A DNA stretch of 64,000 nucleotides from Corynebacterium marinum DSM 44953 (GTDB lineage Bacteria; Actinomycetota; Actinomycetes; Mycobacteriales; Mycobacteriaceae). Of this stretch, positions 52,494 through 61,438 are shown in pieces. Every line of letters begins with the position of its first letter. Positions within the stretch are counted from its first letter, which is position 1. The notes beneath the pieces are model-generated. The model saw only the letters and a list, made by a program, of their open reading frames with translations. It did not search any database and was not told the DNA's origin. The DNA lies in contig NZ_CP007790.1 of the NCBI RefSeq assembly GCF_000835165.1, forward strand, positions 620,001 to 684,000. The letters run 5' to 3'. The position numbers and the translations under genes were made by a program.

Positions 52494-53963
52494 ATGAACC
52501 CCACCGAGCTCGCCACCCTCATCGACCGCGCCCCGAAGGGCCTGTTCATCGACGGCCGTTTCGTCGACGCCGAAGGCCACGCTACCTTCGAGGTGGTCGA
52601 CCCCTCCGACGCCGGTGTGCTCGCGACCGTCGCCTCCGCCTCGGCGGCCGACGCCCGCCGCGCGCTGGACTCCATCTGCGCCGCGCAGGCGGGATGGGCG
52701 GCCACTCCCGCCCGCGAGCGCTCGGAGATCCTGCGGCGCACCTTCGAACTCGTCCATGAGCATGTGGAGGAGCTGACCTACCTGCAGTCCGCCGAACTGG
52801 GCCGCGCGTTGCCCGATTCGAGGGCCGAGGTCACCTACGGGGCGGAGTTCTTCCGCTGGTTCGCGGAGGAGGGTGTGCGCGTGCGGGGCGATTACCGGCA
52901 CAGCCCGGCCGGCCATTCCCGCATCATCGTCCACGAGCAGCCCGTCGGCCCGTGCCTGGCGATCACCCCGTGGAACTTCCCGCTGGCGATGGGCGCCCGC
53001 AAGATCGCCCCCGCCCTGGCCGCCGGCTGCACGATGATCATCAAACCGGCGTCGAAGACTCCCCTGACCATGCTGTATCTGGCGAAGCTGCTCGCCGAGG
53101 CGGGGCTGCCCGACGGTGTCCTCGCCGTGGTCCCCACCGGCTCCAGCTCGAACGTCTCGGCGCTTCTCGACGACCCCCGCCTCCGCAAGCTCACCTTCAC
53201 CGGCTCGACCGAGGTGGGGCAGATGCTCGCGGCGAAGGCAGCCGGGCACTCGATGAGCGTCTCCCTGGAACTCGGCGGCAACGCCCCCTACATCGTGTGC
53301 GCGGACGCGGATCTCGAGCTGGCGGCCACTGCCGTGGCCACCGCGAAGATGCGCGGCGCCGGCCAGGTGTGCATCGCCGCCAACCGCTTCCTCGTCCACT
53401 CCTCAGTGAAGGAGGAGTTCGTGGCCCGGGCCGTGGAGATCATGGGCTCCTTCCGTCTCGGCCGGGGGACCGACGAAGGCGTGACCTTCGGCCCGCTCTC
53501 CGGCGCCGACCAGCTGGAGAAGGTCAGCGCGCTCGTCGAGGACGCACTCAGCCGCGGCGCCTCCCGCCCCCTGGGCGGCGAACTCCCCGAGGGGCTCGAC
53601 CCGGCGGGCTTCTACTTCCCGGCCACCGTCCTCACCGACATCCCGGCCGGCGCGGAGATCCTGAGCACGGAGATCTTCGGCCCCGTGCTCGCGGTGACCA
53701 CCTTCCAGACGGACGACGAAGCCGTGGCGCTGGCCAACGACACCCCCTTCGGCCTGGCCTCCTACCTCTTCTCCGAGAACCTCACCCACGCGCTGTCGCT
53801 GGCCGAGCGCATCGAGGCCGGCATGGTCGCAGTCAACAAGGGCGCGCTCTCCGACCCGGCCGCCCCCTTCGGCGGAGTCAAGGAGTCCGGCCTGGGCCGC
53901 GAGGGCGGCTTCGAGGGGATCCACGAGTTCCTCGAGCCGAAGTTCATCTCGCTGCCGCTGTAG
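52494..53963 (+). CDS. gabD: NAD(P)-dependent aldehyde dehydrogenase (succinate-semialdehyde dehydrogenase-like)
   Basis: A 489-residue aldehyde dehydrogenase. The catalytic Cys is in GAGQVCIAANRFLV and the general base Glu in VSLELGGNAPYIV; the Rossmann part shows ITPWNFPLAMGARKIAPALAAGC and FTGSTEVGQ. The C-terminal AAPFGGVKESGLGREGG is typical of the GabD/succinate-semialdehyde group, though substrate range is uncertain. GGTGGGA lies before the ATG. There are no GABA genes nearby to confirm the pathway. Confidence 0.88.
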   Translation: MNPTELATLIDRAPKGLFIDGRFVDAEGHATFEVVDPSDAGVLATVASASAADARRALDSICAAQAGWAATPARERSEILRRTFELVHEHVEELTYLQSAELGRALPDSRAEVTYGAEFFRWFAEEGVRVRGDYRHSPAGHSRIIVHEQPVGPCLAITPWNFPLAMGARKIAPALAAGCTMIIKPASKTPLTMLYLAKLLAEAGLPDGVLAVVPTGSSSNVSALLDDPRLRKLTFTGSTEVGQMLAAKAAGHSMSVSLELGGNAPYIVCADADLELAATAVATAKMRGAGQVCIAANRFLVHSSVKEEFVARAVEIMGSFRLGRGTDEGVTFGPLSGADQLEKVSALVEDALSRGASRPLGGELPEGLDPAGFYFPATVLTDIPAGAEILSTEIFGPVLAVTTFQTDDEAVALANDTPFGLASYLFSENLTHALSLAERIEAGMVAVNKGALSDPAAPFGGVKESGLGREGGFEGIHEFLEPKFISLPL

Positions 53964-54378
53964 GTTTCGTCCAGCGCCGCCGGCAGCGGTAGCAGCGGAC
54001 GCGCCGGACATGAGCTCCGGGCAGGATCCGGCGGACGGTGGCACGGATCTCCCCCAGATTCTCCCGGGGTTCATGACCGGTACCCCGATGTCCGCGGACT
54101 CCCGGTGCAGCCGGGACCCGGCGCGAACCACGGGAGGCTGGAGCCCTGAAACCAGCCAGGCCGTGACACTTCGGTTGGCGGAGAGCCCGACAACCAGCAG
54201 GTCGCCGGTGGCCAGGTCGTGACCCTTCTCCGGCCGGTGGTCAGGGAAGACATCGGTCAGGACGGTGGCGTTCGGGGTCCCCGCGAGGCGACCGGTGGCG
54301 CGCTTCCTGGCGGGGACGTCGGGTTCGAGACCGGTCATCTGGCCGACATGCGGGGCGGTCCGCGGCAGGAGTGGACCG
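53964..54378 (-). pseudogene. Gap after gabD with possible decayed gene
   Basis: No intact gene is supported in these 415 bp. On the minus strand the region reads as a protein-like stretch, including GTPNATVLTDVFPDHRPEK and GDLLVVGLSANRSVTAWLVSG, which recalls a universal-stress-protein domain. It has no start or ribosome binding site of its own, and the frame runs on into the antisense of both neighbours. It may be the remnant of a Usp-like gene, or chance in high-GC DNA. Confidence 0.3.
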
Positions 54379-54687
54379 TCAGCCGAGGCGGCCGCGGCCC
54401 AGCTGCAGCAGAGCGTTGGCGATGACGGTGCCCTCGGGGCCGAGCTCCGCACGGAACTGGTTGATGATCGCCAGCTCCCGCGTGTGGACCAGGCGGGTGC
54501 CGCCGGAACCCATGCGCGTCTTCCCGATGGCGCGCGAGACCTCGGTGCGGCGCTTCACGGCGTCGAGAATCGCACGGTCGAGGCGGTCGATCTCCTGGCG
54601 GTACTGCTGGATCTCCGCGTCGGACAGAGGATCGTCGGTGCCGGAGGGCATACGGATCTCGAACTGGGGTTCAGCAGCGTCAGTCAT
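54379..54687 (-). CDS. csm: Chorismate mutase (AroQ type)
   Basis: A 102-residue all-helical protein matching the small actinobacterial chorismate mutases that convert chorismate to prephenate. The core helix DAEIQQYRQEIDRLDRAILD and the active-site region RRTEVSRAIGKTRMGSGGTR are clear. In related species this small enzyme is activated by DAHP synthase. CACAAT on the minus strand (54694-54699) lies six bases before the ATG, so it is probably leaderless. Divergent from pcrA. Confidence 0.9.
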   Translation of the reverse strand: MTDAAEPQFEIRMPSGTDDPLSDAEIQQYRQEIDRLDRAILDAVKRRTEVSRAIGKTRMGSGGTRLVHTRELAIINQFRAELGPEGTVIANALLQLGRGRLG

Positions 54688-54743
54688 GCGGCTATTGTGC
54701 CACGGGGGTCATGTCGGGTCGGACTAGTAGGTTGTTAAGCATC

Positions 54744-57128
54744 ATGAATTCGCCGTTTACCCAGTCGTCCACTGACCTCACCCTCGGCCTCAATGAGCAG
54801 CAGAAGGCCGCCGTCGAGCACGAGGGCTCCCCCCTGCTCATCGTCGCGGGCGCCGGTTCCGGCAAGACCGCGGTGCTCACCCGTCGTATCGCGCACCTCA
54901 TGCGCCACCGCGGGGTCGCTCCCTGGCAGATCCTGGCCATCACGTTCACCAACAAGGCCGCCGCGGAGATGCGCGAGCGCGTCGCGGGCCTGGTGGGGCC
55001 GGTGGCGGAACGGATGTGGGTGGCCACGTTCCACTCCGTCTGCGTGCGGATCCTGCGGCAGCAGGCGCAGCTCGTGCCGGGACTGAACACCAACTTCACC
55101 ATCTACGACTCGGATGATTCGCGTCGGTTGCTCAGCATGATCGCCAAGGACCACAACCTGGACCTGAAGAAGTTCACCGCGCGGGTGCTTGCCTCCGCGA
55201 TCTCGAACCTGAAGAACGAGCTCGTCAGTCCGCAGGAGGCGTTGGCCGACGCGGAGGCCACCCGCAACCCCTTCGAACTGACCGTGGCGCAGGTGTTCAG
55301 GGACTACCAGCGGCGCCTGCGCTCCTCCAACGCTGTGGACTTCGACGACCTCATCGGGGAGGTGGTCCGCATATTCCAGGAGCACCCGCAGGTGACGGAC
55401 CACTACCGCCGACGTTTCCGCCACGTGCTCATCGACGAGTACCAGGACACCAACCACGCCCAGTACATGCTCATCTCCACGCTGGTGGGCAAGGGGCCGG
55501 ACGCCCCCGAGCTGTGCGTGGTGGGCGACTCCGACCAGTCGATCTACGCCTTCCGCGGCGCGACGATCCGCAACATCGAGGAGTTCGAGCGGGACTACCC
55601 GCAGGCCCGGACGATCCTGCTGGAGCAGAACTACCGCTCGACCCAGACGATCCTCAATGCGGCCAACTCGGTGATCTCGCGCAACGACGGCCGCCGGGAG
55701 AAGAAGCTGTGGACTGCGCTCGGGGAGGGCCAGCAGATCATCGGCTACGTGGCGGACAACGAGCACGATGAGGCGCGGTTCATCGCCGGAGAGATAGACG
55801 CGGTCGTCGACAAGGGCGCCAGCTACTCTGATGTCGCCGTGATGTACCGGACGAACAACGCGTCGCGCGCGCTGGAGGACGTGTTCATCCGGGCGGGCAT
55901 CCCGTACAAGGTGGTCGGCGGCACCCGCTTCTACGAGCGCCGCGAGATCCGCGACATCGTCGCCTACCTGCGCATCCTGGACAACCCGGACGACACGGTG
56001 AGCCTGCGGCGCATCATCAATACCCCGCGCCGGGGGATCGGCGACCGGGCGCAGGCGTTCATCGCGCTGCACGCGCAGAACAACGCGGTGTCCTTCGGTG
56101 CCGCGCTTCTCGACGCCGGGGCGGACAAGATTCCCCTCCTGGGTGCCCGCGGACGCAACGCCGTGGTGAAGTTCGTCGAGATGATGGACACCGTGCGTGC
56201 GGAGATGCCGTCGATGGTCAACGAGGCCACCGGCATGCCTGACCTGGGGGAAGTCATTTCCCGGGTGCTCGACATCACCGGTTACCGCGCCGAGCTGGAG
56301 GCCAGCAACGACCCGCAGGACGGGGCGCGCCTGGACAACCTCAACGAGCTGGTGTCGGTGGCCCGCGAATTCTCCTCGGAAGCGGCGAACCAGGTTGCCT
56401 ACGCGGAGATGGACGGCGGGGAGTTCGAGCCGGAGGAGGGCGACCCCCAGCCGGGGTCGCTGCAGGCGTTCCTGGAGAAAGTCTCGCTCGTGGCGGACGC
56501 GGACCAGCTCCCCGACAACGAGCACGGCGTGGTTACCCTGATGACCCTGCACACAGCGAAGGGCCTGGAGTTCCCGGTGGTGTTCCTCACCGGGTGGGAG
56601 GACGGTCAGTTCCCCCACCTGCGTTCGCTGGGAGATCCCAAGGAGCTGGCGGAGGAACGGCGGCTCGCCTACGTGGGCATCACGCGCGCGCGGCGCCAGC
56701 TCTACGTCACCCGGGCGATGCTGCGTTCCTCGTGGGGCAACGCGGTGACCAACCCGCCGAGCCGCTTCCTCGGGGAGATCCCGGAGGACCTGATCGACTG
56801 GCGGCGCGAGGAACCGGAGCAGTCCTGGTCCGATTCCTGGGGCGGCGGCAGCGGGGGCGGATCCTGGTCGGGGTCGTGGTCCGGATCCCGGGGCCAGTCG
56901 ACCACGGGCCGGGCGGTGCCGAAGAAACCGGCGCTGCCCAAGGCACGGAGCTCCAACAGCAACCTGCAGCTGGCGGTGGGGGACCGGGTCAACCACGACA
57001 AATATGGACTGGGCACCGTCATCGCCTCCGACGGCTCCGGCGCCCGGGCGACCGTCACCATCGACTTCGGTTCCTCCGGAAAGGTGCGCCTCATGCTCAT
57101 CGGCGGGGTGCCGATGGAGAAGCTTTAG
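54744..57128 (+). CDS. pcrA: ATP-dependent DNA helicase PcrA (UvrD1)
   Basis: A 794-residue superfamily 1A helicase. Motifs in order: LNEQQKAAV (Q motif), AGAGSGKTAVL (Walker A), FTNKAAAEMRER, IDEYQDTN (motif II), GDSDQSIYAFRGA (III), LEQNYRST (IV), TLHTAKGLEFPVVFL (V) and LAYVGITRAR (VI). A Gly/Ser/Trp-rich linker (about 697-724) joins a C-terminal Tudor-like domain (GDRVNHDKYGLGTVI) that binds RNA polymerase in PcrA/UvrD1. It works in repair and fork restart. ATG 54744 is favoured over a start 11 codons upstream. The stop TAG overlaps the stop of the convergent M23 gene. Confidence 0.96.
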   Translation: MNSPFTQSSTDLTLGLNEQQKAAVEHEGSPLLIVAGAGSGKTAVLTRRIAHLMRHRGVAPWQILAITFTNKAAAEMRERVAGLVGPVAERMWVATFHSVCVRILRQQAQLVPGLNTNFTIYDSDDSRRLLSMIAKDHNLDLKKFTARVLASAISNLKNELVSPQEALADAEATRNPFELTVAQVFRDYQRRLRSSNAVDFDDLIGEVVRIFQEHPQVTDHYRRRFRHVLIDEYQDTNHAQYMLISTLVGKGPDAPELCVVGDSDQSIYAFRGATIRNIEEFERDYPQARTILLEQNYRSTQTILNAANSVISRNDGRREKKLWTALGEGQQIIGYVADNEHDEARFIAGEIDAVVDKGASYSDVAVMYRTNNASRALEDVFIRAGIPYKVVGGTRFYERREIRDIVAYLRILDNPDDTVSLRRIINTPRRGIGDRAQAFIALHAQNNAVSFGAALLDAGADKIPLLGARGRNAVVKFVEMMDTVRAEMPSMVNEATGMPDLGEVISRVLDITGYRAELEASNDPQDGARLDNLNELVSVAREFSSEAANQVAYAEMDGGEFEPEEGDPQPGSLQAFLEKVSLVADADQLPDNEHGVVTLMTLHTAKGLEFPVVFLTGWEDGQFPHLRSLGDPKELAEERRLAYVGITRARRQLYVTRAMLRSSWGNAVTNPPSRFLGEIPEDLIDWRREEPEQSWSDSWGGGSGGGSWSGSWSGSRGQSTTGRAVPKKPALPKARSSNSNLQLAVGDRVNHDKYGLGTVIASDGSGARATVTIDFGSSGKVRLMLIGGVPMEKL

Positions 57129-57895
57129 ACGACGTCGATGCCCTGCTGGGCGAACCAGGTGACCGGGTCGGCCGGGCCGTTGCCGGCAGGGCGGATCTCG
57201 AAGTGGAGGTGCGGGCCGGTCGACTCGCCCTCGTTGCCGATGGTGGCGATCTGGTCGCCGGCGGTCACCCGCTGGCCGAGGGGGACATCGACGGTGTCGA
57301 CGTGGCCGTAGACGGAGATTGAGCCGTCGTCGTGTTTCACTCGGACCCACTGGCCGAAGCCGTTGGCGGGGCCGGCCGAGATGACCTTGCCGTCCATGAC
57401 CGCCAGGACCGGAGTGCCCACCGGGTCAGCGATGTCGATGCCCTCGTGGGTGGCGCCCCAGCGGGCGCCGTAGCCGGAGGTGAATCGGCCGGAGGTGGGG
57501 AACACCACGGTACGGCCGTCGGCGGTCTCGCCGCGGACCGGGGACATCCGGACGGTGCTGACAACGTCGCTGAGGTCGACGTCCTCGAGGCTGCCCGGGG
57601 ACATGACGGACAGGGCGGAGGAGAGGGCCTGCAGCGGGTCGAGGATGACCTGCAGGTCGGTGCCGCCGGCGGTTTCCCCGCCGCTGTTCTGACCGGTGGA
57701 AGTCAGGGTCTCCGCCAGCTTGCCCACGGCGTTGACGGTGGTGATGAGATCGTTGAGATCAGCTCCCGCCACACCTTCCTCGGTCACCTGGAACGTGGCC
57801 TCCTGTGCGCCTGCCGCGGGGGCGGTCACCGCCGGGGACATGACGGAGACGAGGACCGTGGCAGCGAGAAGCGCCCTGGGGCCGATTCTTTTCAT
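57125..57895 (-). CDS. Secreted M23 (LytM) peptidase-like protein
   Basis: A 256-residue protein with a signal peptide (about 1-30, ending AAGAQ). A low-complexity helical segment (about 31-130) and a C-terminal LytM domain (SGYGARWGATHEGIDIADPVG ... GPHLHFEIRPAG) follow. The zinc ligands His and Asp of HEGID and the HLH motif are present, so catalytic activity is possible. It would cut cell-wall cross-links or activate amidases. It is a close paralogue of the M23 gene at 61439 in the same orientation. Confidence 0.9.
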   Translation of the reverse strand: MKRIGPRALLAATVLVSVMSPAVTAPAAGAQEATFQVTEEGVAGADLNDLITTVNAVGKLAETLTSTGQNSGGETAGGTDLQVILDPLQALSSALSVMSPGSLEDVDLSDVVSTVRMSPVRGETADGRTVVFPTSGRFTSGYGARWGATHEGIDIADPVGTPVLAVMDGKVISAGPANGFGQWVRVKHDDGSISVYGHVDTVDVPLGQRVTAGDQIATIGNEGESTGPHLHFEIRPAGNGPADPVTWFAQQGIDVV

Positions 57896-58101
57896 CGTGC
57901 GTTACCTTTTCGTTTTGGGGACGGGTCAAAACTACCGAGGCGCAGGGGGGTCGGCAACGCGAAAACCCAGGTGACACCGCAGTTCCGTGTCAGGGCCTCC
58001 CCGGTCGACGCAGGTCACGGAGGTGTTACGCATGTTGAGAGAGTGGCAGAATGTAACTCCTGGGGGAGAGGGATCGGGGGTAGCGGAAAGGAGGGCACGC
58101 C

Positions 58102-60588
58102 TCAGTCGCGGAGATCCTCCGGCAACGTCGTCCCCGGAGTGATCGCCCAGCCGATCACTGCGGCGACCACAGGCGCGACCACAACCAGCCCCAGAACCAG
58201 CCCCCAGTCGATGCTGACGTGGCGGATGAGTGACTGGGAGGTCGACAGTGCTCCGACATGGCCGGCGATGAACCCCGGTACGGCGCCAGTCAGGGCGATC
58301 AGCGCACCCGCGAAAGCGGCGGTGGCCCGCGCCAGATGGGGCGGTGCGCCGCCGGACTCCAACAACGCGTTGCGGCGCCGCGTCGGCCCCGCCGAGAGGA
58401 CCAGCGTGAGGATCACGATGAGCAGCACCCCGCCGGGGACGTAGAGCCGGGCGGCCGGCGACCGCTGGAGGGGCACCCCGGGGGTGCGGATGTTCGCGTC
58501 GACCCCTGCGAGTTCGGACCGCATCTCAGACGTGACGGGGAGTTCGGCAATGAGGATCTCCCCGAGGAATTCCGACTCCACCCCGAATTGCCCGAAGGCT
58601 TCCGGCGTGGGCATCCAGTCCGTGACCGTCTCCGGGAGAATCGGGCTGATCCGCAGGTCCACCTTGTTTCCGACGGGTTCCTCGATGTCCGTGTACAGCT
58701 GGAAGGCCGCCTCGTCCTTCTCGATGGTGCCGGGCACCAGCATCGCGGCGCCGGACGGCATGGTGGCGGGGACGGAGAGGGCGTCGAGAAGCAGGGGCGA
58801 AGCGATGACGACGGGGGCGCCGAAGAGGTCCCCGGGGCCGGGGACCAGCGCCTGCGGACGGCAGGGTTCGCCGGGCCGGCAGGGCTCCGTAATCTCCGGG
58901 TCGGCCACCAGGAAGGCGTGGAACCGGGAGGACCGGTCGTAGCTGATCCCGTAGACGGCCTCCCGTGCGACGGGGCCGACGACGTCGGAGACCGTCTCGA
59001 CCGTCTCCTCCCGCCGGGGCGAATCCGGGACCGCGATGACCCCGGGGCTGTAGGTCTGCCTCTCCCACGCCATGGCACGGTCGTGGAAAGCCTCCGACTG
59101 GACCGCGCTGAAAGTGGACAGGGTCACCAGCGCTGCGATGGCCGCGGCCGCGGGCATCGACCGCAGCGGCTGGCCCGCCATGTCGCGTGCGGCGAGACGC
59201 GCAGGCAGTGGCCGAGTGACCTGACGCCCGAGGAGCAGGACGATGGCGGGAGCCGTGAATGCGATCCCGATGAAGCCGATGAGGGCACCGAGCGCGGAGG
59301 CCAGCGAGGCCCAGTTCAGGTCCTCGAAGTTCGGGGGAGGAGGCGGTAGAAGGCTGATGGCGAGGGCGAGCGCGGACAGAAGGAGGAGTCCGGGTCCGAT
59401 CCACGTCCACCGCTGGAGGCGGACGGCCCTGCCTGAGACTGCCCGTGGGACACCGTTGAGGGCGTCTGCCCGGGACGCGAACCAGGCGGGAAGCAGCACG
59501 GCCGCGGTCGCCGCGGCCACCGCGAAGGCCCACAGGGCGGAAAGAGCCAGCCAGGGCATCACGATGGGCCAGTCCGGGAACTGCCTGGGCCACAGGACGA
59601 GGGCGGTCGCACCTCCGGTCAGCACACCGCCGGTGGCCCCCAGTAACCCCGCGAGGGTTCCGTACGTCAGGGCCGACCAGATGATGTGACGGGGAGCCGC
59701 GCCCTGGGCGGACATGAGCGCGAACGTCCGGGCCTGCCGGTTGACGGGGATGGCGAAGACGGGCGAGAAGATCTGGGCGACGGCGAGCGCCACGATCGTT
59801 CCGAAGACCACGGCCAGGACCGCCCACAGGAAGGGAAACGGCGGATCGATGACGTCCACGTAGCGGCCCTCCAGTCCCGCGGCGGGCGGCGGGGGAGTGC
59901 CGAGGATCTCCCGGCTCTGGACGGTGAAGCCGACTGCGTTGAGCCTGCCCACGTCGTCCCACGTCAACGTTCGGTCGCCCGCCAGATGCCAGACCATCTC
60001 CAACGTCCGGGAGGTGCGGAAAGTGGCCGGGTCGCTGGTGGTCGGGTGCGAGAGCAGGGCCTCGTAACCCGGGGTGTCGGCGGCCACGGTGACCTCGACC
60101 GTGACGTCCCCTGCGGTCAGCGTGACCGTCTCTCCACGTGCCACCCCCAGCTGCTCCCGCAGGGAGGGCATCAGGCGGATCTCGCCGGGCGTGGGGGCCT
60201 GCGGAACGGCGGGGTCCACCTGGAACAGGGACGTCTCTCTCGCCGCAGTGGGGCTTTCCAGCGTGACGAGTCCGGTGATCACCGGCTGCGCACTGAAACC
60301 GTGGGGAAGAACGTCCAGGAGGATCTGCTGCTGCGGGCGCTCATCGGCTGTGTCCGTGCAGTCATGGGAGTAACCGTCGGGTGACTGCCGGCACTGGCCA
60401 CCGATGTAGGTGGCGGTGACAGGTGCGAGGTTCATCTCATAGGCGGTGGCGCCGGACCTTTCCTGGATGAGGAAGTAGCCGACCAGCGCCGTCGGAATGG
60501 CGACGATCAGCACGGCGAGGAGGGAGACGAGGGGGTGACGCACGGCATCGCGCCGGGCCACGCGTATCGACGCCCGGAATGCTCTCAC
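58102..60588 (-). CDS. FtsX/MacB-like ABC exporter permease
   Basis: An 828-residue membrane protein with an N-terminal helix (about 20-40), a large extracytoplasmic domain, several membrane helices around 270-480, a second external part with CRPGEPCRP, and three helices at the C-terminus. The layout is that of DUF214/FtsX permeases with ten-TM topology. GTG at 60588 overlaps the ATPase stop (GTGA), so the two are translated together and form one transporter. Substrate unknown; antimicrobial-peptide export or sensing systems have this form. Confidence 0.87.
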   Translation of the reverse strand: MRAFRASIRVARRDAVRHPLVSLLAVLIVAIPTALVGYFLIQERSGATAYEMNLAPVTATYIGGQCRQSPDGYSHDCTDTADERPQQQILLDVLPHGFSAQPVITGLVTLESPTAARETSLFQVDPAVPQAPTPGEIRLMPSLREQLGVARGETVTLTAGDVTVEVTVAADTPGYEALLSHPTTSDPATFRTSRTLEMVWHLAGDRTLTWDDVGRLNAVGFTVQSREILGTPPPPAAGLEGRYVDVIDPPFPFLWAVLAVVFGTIVALAVAQIFSPVFAIPVNRQARTFALMSAQGAAPRHIIWSALTYGTLAGLLGATGGVLTGGATALVLWPRQFPDWPIVMPWLALSALWAFAVAAATAAVLLPAWFASRADALNGVPRAVSGRAVRLQRWTWIGPGLLLLSALALAISLLPPPPPNFEDLNWASLASALGALIGFIGIAFTAPAIVLLLGRQVTRPLPARLAARDMAGQPLRSMPAAAAIAALVTLSTFSAVQSEAFHDRAMAWERQTYSPGVIAVPDSPRREETVETVSDVVGPVAREAVYGISYDRSSRFHAFLVADPEITEPCRPGEPCRPQALVPGPGDLFGAPVVIASPLLLDALSVPATMPSGAAMLVPGTIEKDEAAFQLYTDIEEPVGNKVDLRISPILPETVTDWMPTPEAFGQFGVESEFLGEILIAELPVTSEMRSELAGVDANIRTPGVPLQRSPAARLYVPGGVLLIVILTLVLSAGPTRRRNALLESGGAPPHLARATAAFAGALIALTGAVPGFIAGHVGALSTSQSLIRHVSIDWGLVLGLVVVAPVVAAVIGWAITPGTTLPEDLRD

Positions 60589-61253
60589 AGCAGTCTTCCG
60601 TCCCGCATCCGGACGACGCGGTGCGCCCAATCGGCGACCTCGGGGTCGTGGGTGACCAGCAGGCCGGCGCCGCCGGCGTCGACGCAACGCCGCAGGGTGC
60701 TGAGGACCTGGTTGCCGGTCGTCTGGTCCAGGTCGCCGGTGGGTTCGTCGGCGAGCAGCACGGTACGTGGGCCGATGAGCGCGCGGGCGATGGCGGCCAG
60801 CTGGGCCTGCCCGTCTGAGACCTCGTCGGGGAACCGCCCTCCCATTCCCTCCAGCCCCACCCGGGTGAGTGCTTCCGCAATGCCGACGGCCGGTACGTTG
60901 TCCAGCTCCAGGGGAAGGGCGACATTCTCGGCGAGGGTCAGGGTGGGAACGAGGTTGCAGTTCTGGAAAACCAGGCCGATCCGCCGTCGGCGGGCCTCGG
61001 CCGCCCGGGCACGGGTGAGGTGCGAGACGTCGGCACCGTCCAGGAGCACTCGTCCGGACGTGGGCGGCCGGAGGAGACCGGCCACATGAATTAGCGTGGA
61101 CTTGCCCGAGCCGGACGGGCCCATGACGGCGACGAGCTCGCCGGGACTGACGGTCAGGGAGACCTCGTCCAGCGCGATGACGGCACGTTCGCCGCTGCCG
61201 AGGAGGCAGGAGACACCCTGGAGTTCAAGAGGGTACGGGGAGGCGGGGGACAT
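60585..61253 (-). CDS. ABC transporter ATP-binding protein (LolD/MacB type) with altered signature motif
   Basis: A 222-residue ATPase for the adjacent permease. Walker A GPSGSGKST (about 45-53), the Q-loop FQNCNL, Walker B VLLADEPTGDLD and the H-switch VTHDPEVA are normal. The signature is VSDGQ rather than LSGGQ. The ATG lies three bases after a ten-codon mini-frame with its own GGGAG site. Confidence 0.9.
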   Translation of the reverse strand: MSPASPYPLELQGVSCLLGSGERAVIALDEVSLTVSPGELVAVMGPSGSGKSTLIHVAGLLRPPTSGRVLLDGADVSHLTRARAAEARRRRIGLVFQNCNLVPTLTLAENVALPLELDNVPAVGIAEALTRVGLEGMGGRFPDEVSDGQAQLAAIARALIGPRTVLLADEPTGDLDQTTGNQVLSTLRRCVDAGGAGLLVTHDPEVADWAHRVVRMRDGRLL

Positions 61254-61256
61254 GAC

Positions 61257-61289
61257 TCATGCCCCTGTCGGAGCGGGCATGACGGTCAT
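61257..61289 (-). promoter_or_regulatory. Ten-codon leader frame before the ABC exporter
   Basis: Minus strand: GGGAG, six bases, then ATG and the peptide MTVMPAPTGA, ending TGA three bases before the ATPase ATG. Upstream, GCCGGG (61316-61321) and CCCGGC (61327-61332) form a small hairpin, and TAATCT at 61344-61349 is a candidate -10. A leader peptide coupling or attenuating translation is possible; it could also be a mis-chosen start context. Confidence 0.35.
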
Positions 61290-61387
61290 GGCGGACTCCC
61301 TGCGGATGGGCGCGCGCCGGGCGGAACCCGGCTTCTGGTTAAGAGATTAGCTGGGGTTTCGGCGCATGAAGGAGGGTTGCGCATAAC

Positions 61388-61416
61388 AAAAAGGGCCCGG
61401 CCTGATGGCCGGGCCC
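61388..61416 (-). terminator. Strong rho-independent terminator of the M23 gene
   Basis: On the minus strand GGGCCCGGCC (61416-61407) pairs with GGCCGGGCCC (61402-61393) around a 4-base loop and is followed by TTTTT (61392-61388). It lies about 22 bases past the stop at 61439. Confidence 0.92.
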
Positions 61417-61438
61417 CGAATAAGAGGATAAGGAGCAG

